Below, piece after piece: positions 24,901-33,538 of a stretch of DNA of 64,000 nt. Source of the DNA: Owenia fusiformis (Eukaryota > Annelida > Polychaeta > Sabellida > Oweniidae); the NCBI GenBank assembly GCA_903813345.2, contig CAIIXF020000009.1, positions 7,002,030 through 7,066,029 of the forward strand. The letters are read 5' to 3'. The notes under the pieces were generated by a model that was not told where the DNA came from, did no database searches, and saw only the letters and a list, made by a program, of their open reading frames with translations. Position numbers and translations under genes: made by a program. How positions within the stretch are numbered: position 1 is the stretch's first letter; the number at the start of each line of letters is the position of its first letter.

Positions 24901-27264
24901 CTTAAAACCCAACAACAAACATTTTGCTAGTATATTATCATAATATATGTTCCTCTTGTTAGAAACACACATAACCTTCAATTCTATTTCAGATTCAGAA
25001 TGCCATAAGAGACAGGTGATTGCAATGGCTTTGCACAGCAATAATATTTGAGCAGTTTAAATCAGCATTTTTTGTAAAACTAATTTTACAAATGTTCAAA
25101 CCTTTCTCCCTTATTTGTAAATTAGTATTGAACATCAAAGTGAATAAAAATACAAATACAATAAAATAGTGCAATAAAAATACATTCACATTTGACCCCA
25201 GGCTTAATTTAATCAATTCAACCTACCTCTTCTTCCCTGAGTTCAGCCTTCCAGTCACAGCCACCAGATGTGTTCTTACAGCGCACTGTCAATGACATTA
25301 CTTCACGCTTCACTGCATTATCCCCAAACACCTACAACAATTAGTTCAGTTTTTAATATATACAATGAATTGTTAATAATATTGACGTATACAATGTTTT
25401 GATGTTTGATAGCCTTACATCAAGTGCCAGTGACCATATACACTCATATCTTGTCTCACTCTGGCTGTGGAGAGATGAGGGTTGTTAGGCATACACTGAT
25501 AATTCTAAACTAGAAAGGACGGACCAACGGATGGACGCCTGGTCGATCCCATAGGCTCACTGTGTGAGCCAATAAATGCATTTAGTACACATTGTTTAGT
25601 ACTATGTACAAAGTATAGCCCCTCTTAGTGTATTTCTTTATACTGAGTGGAGTGTACAGGCTAATTACTATTATACAAGGAACCTCTCTCCTTCAAGTTC
25701 ACATGCCAGTCCTGGAAATCAAGAGGGAGGGAGCCCAAAATGTCAGTTTGTTATTTAGATTGCCCAGTTTATATGGGAAGGTTTTTTCGGGGCCCACATT
25801 AGGGGAGTGGGGGAGGGGGGGGCTGGCTTAAGTCTCCCCCATAGCCACCACTATAAATTGTTACAGTGCTTTAACATCATGTGGCACCTTTGAATTGTTA
25901 TCTTATAGAATTTGATAATGACTCTAAGGACGTAGTTGTGCAGAGAGCAATTCATCTTCATTTCACTCACATCAATTGCGTTTTAAAAAATTCTTTAAAA
26001 ACTGTTAACAAAAAAATTTTTACTCACATCTCTCTGTGTATCAAACCACGTGTTATCAGCTGGACAACGACTAAACCTCATATGCCTGGAGAAAATACAT
26101 GTAATAAAATCAATCAACGAAATAACTTAGTAAACAACGCAAAGTATGTCACCAACTGGAAATGTGTAAAACTATTACAGACAACACGTCACATTTCATT
26201 TTATAAATAAAAAGTAATGTTATAAACAACGTTGTTCATGAACAAATATCTTCAACAGAGATATACAGGGTGTCCCAAAAGTATGGGCCCCTCCCCCTAG
26301 GCAGACATATATCAGTGTCGTCATAGTATGTGTCATATATAATTTTAAAGCTAATCCAAAGTTACATTGATATTCCAAGTATCATGCTTCACTAACTTTT
26401 TTCCCCTGTAACCCCCTAATATACATTCTTATAAAAAAAATGAGCGACCCTAATTATATTTGTATTAACTGTATTATCATGTAACCTTACATTATAATGT
26501 AATCTAAAACTTGAAAAAAAACTTTTAAAATGACTGTAACTTTTTCCCATTTGTGAGTTAAACTATGATACTTTACAAATCAATGTAACTTTGGATGAGC
26601 TTTAAAATGATATATGACACATACTATGAGGACACTGGAATATGTCTGCCCAGGGGGGCCCATACTTTCGGGACACCCTGTATTCTGGTCATGTTAGATT
26701 GTACTTTCTGTTTAGATTACTAAAATGTGCTGACATTTTCATATACACTGTATATAGTTTCATTGGCCTAGCCCAAATGTTTAGTCTATTGTATTCAGTT
26801 CACTGTTCATAACCTCTTAACCAATTTCATTTATACACAGTTTCTGTTAATGGTAAAATAAAACTACAGTGTAGTCAAATCCAAAAACTAAAGGGGCCCA
26901 GTCAAAAATGTTTTTATTAGCAAATGTTCACATTTCAAGGTTTCTTAATATGTGAACCAATGGGAGATTGGAAGATTGGTAACCACCAAGAAGAAATATT
27001 CACATTGCCAGATATTTGAACAAGGAAGGTGTTCCTATATTAGTGTAGTTATTCTATTATTTGATGCTCATGAACATACCCGTACACTCCCTTGAGGCAA
27101 GATTTGCAGAATCTGTGACCACACTTTGTCTGTACGGGATCTCTGAGGGCTGCTAGACATATAGGACACTGGTACTTTTTGTCAAGTTCAGGTTCAAAGT
27201 CAGAGTCATATCCTGTCTGAGAGTCATCTTTGGTATATACACGTCTAGGTAAAGATGTGGCCAT
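15961..27264 (-). CDS. TRAF family adaptor / RING E3 ligase, seven coding exons
   Basis: Exons 27264-27080, 26085-26028, 25331-25227, 20892-20728, 17627-17463, 17238-17066 and 16507-15961 join in frame to 465 aa, all with GT-AG introns. The RING (residues 33-72) has C33-C36, C48-H50, C53-C56 and C69-D72, the C3HC3D pattern of TRAF6-like RINGs, and is split by intron 1. Residues about 90-226 hold TRAF-type Cys/His zinc fingers, about 245-305 a coiled coil, and 308-455 a MATH/TRAF-C domain ([28 protein letters not shown]). TRAFs bind the cytoplasmic tails of TNF-receptor and IL-1/Toll receptors and attach ubiquitin chains upstream of NF-kB and JNK. The RING resembles TRAF6; the finger/coiled-coil junction (DKRKNINAH) resembles TRAF3/TRAF5, so the paralogue is unresolved. 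The ATG at 27264 lies 2 bases after an acceptor, so a non-coding 5' exon exists upstream. The introns are full of transposons. Confidence 0.92.
16632..16733. repeat. 51 bp tandem duplication in a TRAF intron
   Basis: Two adjacent copies beginning ATAACCAGACAGTAGTAATG and ending CAAATCATCT (16632-16682 and 16683-16733), essentially identical. Confidence 0.9.
17672..17817. mobile_element. MITE, TCACCACC...GGTGGTGACAT family, copy 2
   Basis: Begins near AATATGCAAAATGTCACAAC and ends TCTGGTGGTGACATAA; same family as 12913-13060. Located in a TRAF intron. Confidence 0.55.
18135..18242. mobile_element. MITE, TCACCACC family, copy 3, truncated
   Basis: Begins AACATGCAGAGTGTCACCACC and stops after ACAATATGTCACCACTTTTT, lacking the usual inverted end. 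The next element (18251) may have interrupted it. Confidence 0.5.
18251..18411. mobile_element. 161 bp Tc1-type MITE with about 23 bp inverted ends
   Basis: Ends are CTCCTCAAAAAAAGTTAAGG and its complement, with TA on both sides. The terminal CTCCTCAAAA-type sequence is typical of Tc1/mariner-derived MITEs. It lies directly against the LINE fragment at 18418. Confidence 0.7.
18418..19025 (+). mobile_element. 3' end of a non-LTR retrotransposon (LINE), 5'-truncated
   Basis: An open frame to the stop at 18783 encodes about 120 aa with [26 protein letters not shown] and [14 protein letters not shown]. This matches the extreme C-terminus of reverse transcriptases in Jockey/CR1/L2-type LINEs (pattern R-G-P-x-I-W-N-S-hydrophobic). 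An AATAAA-containing 3' UTR follows (GACAATAAAG, about 18999) and the copy appears to end in a short ACTAACTAAAAAACTAAC tail. No RT catalytic core is present, so it is a dead 5'-truncated insertion inside a TRAF intron. Confidence 0.7.
19555..20345. repeat. tandem repeat of about 136-150 bp containing AAAATGGCCGCC
   Basis: Five to six diverged units share GGCCATTTTTCAAAATGG, CCGCCTACTACCCAAAGTG, CATGCTTATAGTATTC and ATATGAACAAAATCGCTCC. The ATATGAAC landmark recurs about every 136-150 bases. A detached copy lies at 27780-27960. It lies in the TRAF intron next to exon 4. Confidence 0.8.
20620..20710. repeat. GGACGGAC-type repeat end abutting a TRAF exon
   Basis: GCCCGGACGGACAGACG, ACGGATGGACGGACGGA and TCCCTCCGAACTTCGTTCG form a repeat tail that ends about 18 bases from the splice donor of TRAF exon 4 (20728). 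A GGACGGACCAACGGATGGACG fragment also occurs near 25517. Confidence 0.5.
21085..24855. mobile_element. 3.8 kb element with about 310 bp inverted repeats in a TRAF intron
   Basis: The left arm (21085-21390) and the reverse complement of the right arm (24855-24541) share AGGGAAAGTATCGCAACAG, TCAATTGGATTATCT, TTAATCCACCCATCAACAAG, CATCGTCCCTCAT, TTGTACTTGAACACATG and AAGGAACTCC in order. Termini are AGGGAAAG...CTTTCCCT; no clear target duplication. The interior has no recognisable transposase and contains the nested 799 bp element (22444-23242) and a CAGGCCCGTAGCCAGG-family piece (about 23404-23605). Probably a non-autonomous DNA transposon, superfamily unknown. Confidence 0.6.
22444..23242. mobile_element. 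799 bp CAC-ended element with 26 bp TIRs and 5-bp target duplication
   Basis: Left end CACGGTGTTATAGCATGACG, continuing GTTACG; the right end is its perfect complement. The five bases CTATT flank both sides (22439-22443 and 23243-23247). No transposase is visible. CAC...GTG termini with 5-bp duplications are characteristic of the Transib/RAG group; assignment is inference. Confidence 0.75.
26266..26680. mobile_element. 415 bp mariner-like MITE
   Basis: Ends CAGGGTGTCCCAAAAGTATG and complement, flanked by TA. Inverted homology continues for about 150 bases per arm (CCCCTAGGCAGACATAT; ATGTGTCATATA; CAAAGTTACATTGAT). It lies within TRAF intron 1, about 180 bp from the second RING exon. Confidence 0.75.
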
Positions 27265-27779
27265 ATCTGTAATACAATCAAAAAGTAACATGCGAATCAT
27301 AAAATAAAAGATACTGTATTCATTTTTTGTTTAGTGCTACTTAATTAGAAGACTGTGTTTTTTGGGCTCATTGGGGACTATTCAATTTGGCAGTCTTTCA
27401 AGTGTTCCTGACACCCTCCCCTCTAGCTCAATTCAAGATACTCATTGTCAGTGTCATTGATGAACCATTTCCTCAATGTTTCTTGTTGTTTCTATGAATT
27501 TAAAGGTCGGGTCATCTTGGTATCTTTCTTATAATTGGAACTGCACCAAATGAAAAACAGGTCAAATTTCTGGGGATTTTGGCGAGTATTCAATTAGTTG
27601 TTTTTTCTAATTCGCTCAAATAGTCAAAGTAGTATAACAAGTATACTGTCAAGTGTCAACCTCATAAATCTCACGATATGTCTTCTTATTATCTAAACAA
27701 GATAACAGAAATGGCAAGGCATTGCAAATCCCATCAAATAGCCATTTAGGTTATTATAATAGCAAAATTTTATAAATAA

Positions 27780-27960
27780 CACACATAAATTTTTCAAAAA
27801 CCATTTTTCAAAATGAACAAAATCACTCTACTATTTTTGAAGTTACAGTAAAAAAAGTAAAATAACACAAGCAAAAATAGTGGCCATTTTGAAAAATGGT
27901 CACCTCCTAGTCAATGTGTCATCAAAAAGAGTGCCAGCTTATGAGTATTTACATATTAGT
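27780..27960. repeat. detached copy of the AAAATGGCCGCC tandem repeat
   Basis: Shares CATTTTTCAAAATGAACAAAATCACTC, GTGGCCATTTTGAAAAATGG and GTGTCATCAAAAAGAGTG with units at 19555-20345, with decay. A further piece of the same unit appears to flank the 28141 element (GACAAAATCACTCCACT). Confidence 0.55.
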
Positions 27961-28140
27961 TCTTTGCTTTATTTCTATTATTACAGTATTACTGCAATTG
28001 TAAAATTGTAATAATTCATTGTTAGATGTTACTGTATGTTAGGCCCCATATGCATGTCGTCAAAGCCCTTATACAAATTTACTGGCTGTCGCAGTGCTGC
28101 CACAGTAATTATTTTCCGTAAGTGACAAAATCACTCCACT

Positions 28141-28206
28141 TTATCCGTGCCAGGTTTGAGACGAAGATTGAGACGTTCTCAGGACTATAGTCCTGGCACG
28201 GGATAA
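28141..28206. mobile_element. 66 bp micro-MITE with perfect 8-bp target duplication (hAT-like)
   Basis: Ends TTATCCGTGCCAGG and CCTGGCACGGGATAA, inverted with one indel. ACTCCACT flanks both sides (28133-28140 and 28207-28214). The insertion splits a recognisable GCTCCACTACTTTT repeat, confirming it as an insertion. 8-bp duplications are typical of hAT transposases. Confidence 0.75.
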
Positions 28207-28819
28207 ACTCCACTACTTTTCAAACTGTGTGGCTAGCACTGATTTTGTTTGACTTTTGAAATCCAGCATGAAATTCTATTGAACACTCCCAAGGCCAGAA
28301 TGGGATACCTCTATGCACCACATCGCAGATTTTGAAATCATCAGAGACAAAGCTTAAAAACCTGGCCTGCAGCAGATGCTGAGATTCTAGGCCTTAATTG
28401 TGTTTAGCTGATTCATCAAGATTAACCACAATTCACTTTCCTTATAAGGGCATATTTGCTCATTGTCTAGACAACAGGATAAAACCAAGCAACATGTGAA
28501 TCATTGTATCATTAGCTATGCAAAATGAATCAGAATAGTGATGATTATACATTATATACATCAGGCTATTTGGAATGATTCATTACATATCCTCATAAGA
28601 AAGTTCATAAGTGCGTTGTTTGATTCAATAAATAAAATTTCTTTTGTTTTTATTTTGAAAAGTACAATTTTCTCGTTTATGCATTAATTTAGGAGCTCAA
28701 TGAGCACCATCCAAGTGCACTGCGCCAATAGGAATCATTTAATTCAATTAGTTATATTTAAATGTGTATACTTACGTGGAAAACAGATAAAATTAGGAGC
28801 AAAAGTTTTTCTTTCTTAC

Positions 28820-28950
28820 CTTTTGTGTCTGCCGCTCAACTGCCTCGTTTTCAGATGTGACTCAAAAGTAAAATCAATCAACCAGTTACGACTTTTACGC
28901 CCCGTTGTGATATTATATCAAAGGGTTTTGTACTTCTATGATGTTTTATC
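28820..28950 (-). other. candidate 5' UTR exon of the TRAF gene
   Basis: The TRAF start codon lies 2 bases after an acceptor, so an upstream leader exon is needed. On the minus strand a donor CAAAAG|GTAAGA (exon end 28820) follows sequence with mild CpG content, and a second good donor CCAC|GTAAGT lies near 28778. Either could be the leader exon. No coding evidence. Confidence 0.2.
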
Positions 28951-30839
28951 CATAACATTAAAGGCAGGATATGATATGATACTGATTTGGCATTTACCTG
29001 GAAAATAGATGTCTTGACATTATCGTTCGTAATTGATTGATTGATTCATACTTTAAAGTAGGTCATTGTAACCTAGAAATTTAAAGGGCTTACTTGGCAC
29101 ACTCCAATCACTGCTCCATTCAACAATCTCCCCATGGGTTCTCTGTACTTAAAAACATGCCATGTCAACATATTCATGCTAACATTGCATCAAAAACACA
29201 TGACGTTTGATTTGTAAGAACTCAGCCTTGGTGTTTTGCAAGCAGATTTTTTTCGGGGGGGGGGGAGGACTGTATATCCTCCCAAATAAGAATTCATTTA
29301 TCGTTGGTGTGTTTATGCATGAGGTTTCATCTAGTTGAAAGCCCATGGTTTTTATGTAACCCATATTGTTCACTTGACTGATTGATGTCCATAGTGATGG
29401 TGTTTAAAACTAACATTTCAAAGTAAGCCAATATCAAAGGGTTGCTTTGGTTTGTGGTGTTAATTTTTTAGTTTTTCTGCTTTTTGGGCCCTCATGTAAA
29501 CGATTGGGTCCTTTATTAATTATTTTGGTATGGTTACAGTAACTACACACATTTGTTGTTATGTGAAGATACTTATGGCACAACCTAGACATGTTTATTT
29601 GTTTTGATAACAATCTGATAATCCGCCTAACTTTTGTTGTAAAAATGGAGGGAAATTTGAACATTTGAAAAATGAGGAATGGTATTTGAATTAAAAATAT
29701 TAAAAGTATCAAAATTTCCAAAGGGCTTTCAATCAAAACACTGTTGATGAAATTATCAAAGTGTAAGAGAAAGTGTCAATATAAAAACAAAATATCTGCA
29801 GTTCTGTGAAGTGAAATAAACAGAGAAAATGAATGTAACATTCTCTGCTTGAAAAGGATGAAAGATTTAAGCATTGGGGAAATACTTTATAAAAGTATAT
29901 ATATATTTTTAACTGTCTAACATTTTAGCTAGGTGTGTTCAGTAAAATTTTAGTATCGCTGGATAAGTACCACACTCATGGCAGGCCTGTAGCCAAAGTT
30001 GTCCAATATGACCCCCCTGGAAATTTTTGAAAAATGACCCCCCAGCACCCTTTGGCAAAACCTGGCTACAGGCCTCCATGGTCATGTCTCTTCTGAACCA
30101 TTTTTTTCAAATAAAAACAGAATAATGTGTTCGATTTTAATATTTTTATTTAATGTTTTAGTCTTTCAAAAATTACCTTTAATGGTTTAATAAAATCAAT
30201 ATAGACTATAAGAAAAATAAAAAAAATGCAGAAGATAAAATGTAATACTACAATCATGGATACAGGTCCATGCTACAATATAAGCCATATGATACCTTAT
30301 TTCGCCATCATCTAACTCAAAATTATATGAGATAAAACATCATATACAGTTTATTTCTTCTATGAAATATAACAAAACAAAAATGTAATAGGCCTACTAC
30401 AAGCCTACTCATTTATAAAATAGTTAATGCAATGATATACTAGATTTCAATTACATGTATCATTATTGGGAATTTCTTTCTTGATTGCACTTCATATTCT
30501 CTAAGCTATAATTTAAATAATTGTTTTTCCATGACTCATTATTTTTTTTATTTTTTTTCAATTTAATACATAATCCTTAAAAAACATAGGAATAATAGAC
30601 CTATTGTAGTACTGTACAAGATTTGGCAATAAGCATGAAATTGAAACATTTTATATTACATGTTGACAATTTAGTGTTGAGTACAATTTACACAAAATTA
30701 AAACAAATGCATCCTGGACAATGTTATTATAATGTTGACACATTTTATCAGAAAGCAGCAGTGTTAAATAAATGTATAATTGAAAAAATGCAAACACATT
30801 ATTCACGTTTGGTATAAAATACAATAGTACATATATGTA
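28951..30839. other. no gene seen; repeat fragment at 29980-30079
   Basis: Intergenic between TRAF and the mariner. It contains a shortened CAGGCCTGTAGCC...GGCTACAGGCCT relic (29980-30079) and otherwise AT-rich sequence. Confidence 0.4.
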
Positions 30840-32800
30840 CAGGGTGATCCAGAAGTAACGTCAAAGATGTTGTAATTTCAAAAGTATTCATCAGATCTTC
30901 ATGAAATTTGGTATACATGTACCCACAACATTTCTGAGTTACCATCTCAAAGATTGGAATTCAATCATTTCATTGGTTGAAATTATGGTTGCTATAGTAA
31001 CCCGATATCGCGTAACCCGGGGCAAATTACTTAACGTGTAATGCGTAATCTCAAAATATCAACAAGATCTGAAATTGTTATATCCTCAACATTTTATTTC
31101 ACAACAATATAAATCATACTATTGCACAGTTACTAATAATAGTTCATTCTACATAATTGCCACCATTTGCAACACATTTCTCATGTCTGGATACCCATTC
31201 CTTGAACACAGAATTAAATCCATTAGAACTCATTCCTTGTAGGGCTAGTACTACGGCATTTTTCAATTCCTCACAGGATTGAAAAGTATTTCCACTAAGG
31301 TTTCTTTTTAGTTCCCCATACAAATAAAAGTCACTGGGGGCAAGATCAGGTGAATAAGGGGCATGTTCAAGTTGTTGAAATCCAAGTGTTTGGACTGTGT
31401 TGCTGGTCAGGATTGCAGTGTGCGTAGGGGCATTGTCCCAATGCAAGATAAACTGCTGCAGATGTCCGGGACGCTTTTTCCTCAGGGAACGTTGAAGATC
31501 ACGCTTCAGAACCTGAAAAACAAATGTTTAATGGTTGTTAAACCAGTTGTTTCATTGATTGGATTTGGATTTGAATCATGGCCATGGAGTTATAATTATA
31601 TTGACAGTGAACAACATTTAAATACTTTAATTTAAAAATAAAATTCACAGTATGATGTATTATTAGAACAAATGATATCTTACCTTTGCAATGTAAACGG
31701 CATTAATTCTCTGGCCAATGGGAACAAAATGGGTTAACACCATTCCTCTAATGTCAAAGAATGTCACAACCATTTGTTTCTTTTGTGGAATTCCTGGTAC
31801 TATTTTAGGCTTGGTTGGTGTTGGGGAGTTGTCATGTTTCCACGATGAACTTTGTTGCGTGGTCTCTGGGATGTAGAATGATAGCAATGATTCGTCACTC
31901 GTAATGATCTTGTTAAGAAAGTCATCTCCATCTCTCCGATATTTTGCAAGAAAGTCCCTTGAAGCCTTAACACGCCGGTCTTTCTGCTCCTGTGTCAAGT
32001 CATGCGGCACCCATTTAGCAGACACCTTCTTTAACAGACAGTTCTTTGTCAGTATCCGTTGCACAGTCCCATAGCTCAGATCGTGTTTTTCAGCCAATTC
32101 TCTGATAGAAATTTGCCTATTGTCCATAACATCAGCTTCAATTGCTTTGATGGTTTGATCATCGAATGACGACACTGGCCTGCCTCCTCGCTGCTTGTCT
32201 ACCACTTCATCATATCCACTGGAATACTTGTTAAACCACCTGTAAATGTTTCTCTCAGCAATGGCAGCTTTACCATATGCCTTCTTTATCTGCTTATAGT
32301 CTCTTTTACACCTTTCCCCAACTTTACACAGAACTTAATGTTTGTTCTTTGCTCTATTTTACTCTGACTTGGCGCCATCTTGAATTGGGTGGGTTAGTGT
32401 CCTTGGTCATGTTAGTATTTGTCATGGATGATGGAAGCAATTCAAAGAAATTGAAAGCTTTTTATGAATGCCTATTGTGACATCACAACTATTACATATT
32501 TGTTACCATGGCAACAAATATAAAAATCATAGAAAACAAACAATGAACATTTTCAAATGTTACTGACTTTTTAAATTAGAGAAATTCACAAAAACGTTAT
32601 GGTTTCTCTTCAATTTGCCCCGGGTTACGCGATATCGGGTTACTATAGCAACCATAATTTCAACCAATGAAATGATTGAATTTCAATCTTTGAGATGGTA
32701 ACTCAGAAATGTTGTGGGTACATGTATACCAAATTTCATGAAGATCTGATGAATACTTTTGAAATTACAATGTCTTTGACGTTACTTCTGGATCACCCTG
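30840..32800. mobile_element. mariner element, 1961 bp, with 189 bp terminal inverted repeats
   Basis: Ends CAGGGTGATCCAGAAGTAAC and complement, flanked by TA. The inverted repeats (30840-31028 and 32612-32800) are almost identical, indicating recent movement. Each arm holds an X-box-like GTTRCTATAGYAAC (30988-31001 and 32639-32652) followed inward by CCCGGGGCAAATT. The transposase lies between them on the minus strand. Shorter relatives with the same internal block are at 50156-51222 and 58261-59306. Confidence 0.92.
31144..32378 (-). pseudogene. mariner DD34D transposase with one intron and a frameshift
   Basis: A start ATG at 32378 (MAPSQSKIEQRTNIKFCVKL) runs into an in-frame TAA at 32288-32286. 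A one-base shift near 32290-32300 restores a paired helix-turn-helix region (RQISIRELAEKHDLSYGTVQ). The frame then runs to VYIAK at 31684, where GTAAGA starts a 171 bp intron ending TTTTTCAG at 31513. Exon 2 (31512-31144) continues VLKRDLQ through HWDNAP to the stop. Catalytic aspartates are visible in ITSDES, HWDNAP and LAPSDF; the last two are separated by 34 residues, defining mariner DD34D. The shift may be the only lesion, so the copy is near-intact but probably inactive. A short first intron instead of the frameshift was considered, but no GT-AG pair fits. Confidence 0.85.
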
Positions 32801-33538
32801 TACATGTAATTTCAGGATTATAAAGTAAAACATTGAACAAAATTACCCAACACCTTTGGTACCTCTTAAAAGTGTTCAACTTGGGAGGTGTTCTACTTAT
32901 AAAGGTTCAGTACACATTAAGTCAGTTGGTCTTGGGACTCTGAAGTGTTCCACTAACAGAGGTGTTCCATTTCTAGGGGTGTTCCACTTTACAGGTTTCA
33001 CTGTACTATGAACATTTGAGATCATAAATACACCAAGCAATTGTAAAGTTTAGCCATTACTTAATTGACAATAAGAAGTGGCCATTAAATATCTGTTAAT
33101 AATACTAAATAACAACATGTCTTTCAGGAATTTCTTACCAATCTTTTAGTTTACCCATTGCCTTTAGAGATACAGAACCCTATTCAAAATAATAAACAAT
33201 TTCAGCAGTAATATTTTTTACATACGTGAGTACAAAAATAGGCTTGATACCCTGCTGGTTATAGGTTTTATTTTTCATAAGTTTTCTTCTCATTCTTTAC
33301 ATGATATCCAACAATATCCAACATTTTGTATGAATGCGAATTGTTGCTATAGTAGTGTTTTATTAACAAGTGATTTAATTTGAATGTGCATTTCATTTAT
33401 TAAGGAAAATCCTCTTTTAAGGAGATCTTCTTTTTTACTCATACTTGATTTAGATTTTCAAGTACCTAAGCATCACAGTAATATGCGTAAAAATAATTTT
33501 CATCATAGTACTTAGAACTGTACACACTATAGTCTACT
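32801..33538. other. FBXW10 3' flank; one repeat end
   Basis: Non-coding. A right end of the CAGTRAAACCTGT family (GGTGTTCCACTTTACAGG, then TTTCACTGTA) lies at about 32960-33005, with no clear left end. Confidence 0.45.
33396..33401 (-). terminator. candidate FBXW10 polyadenylation signal
   Basis: AATAAA on the minus strand about 140 bases after the FBXW10 stop (33539). Confidence 0.4.

Noticed and set aside
25881-26210. 109-codon plus-strand frame
   Set aside because: It is antisense to the second RING exon of TRAF (26085-26028), which joins perfectly in frame with its neighbours.
28141-28206. Stem-loop as a tRNA or small ncRNA
   Set aside because: It has no tRNA arms; the perfect 8-bp duplication and interruption of a known repeat show it is a transposon.
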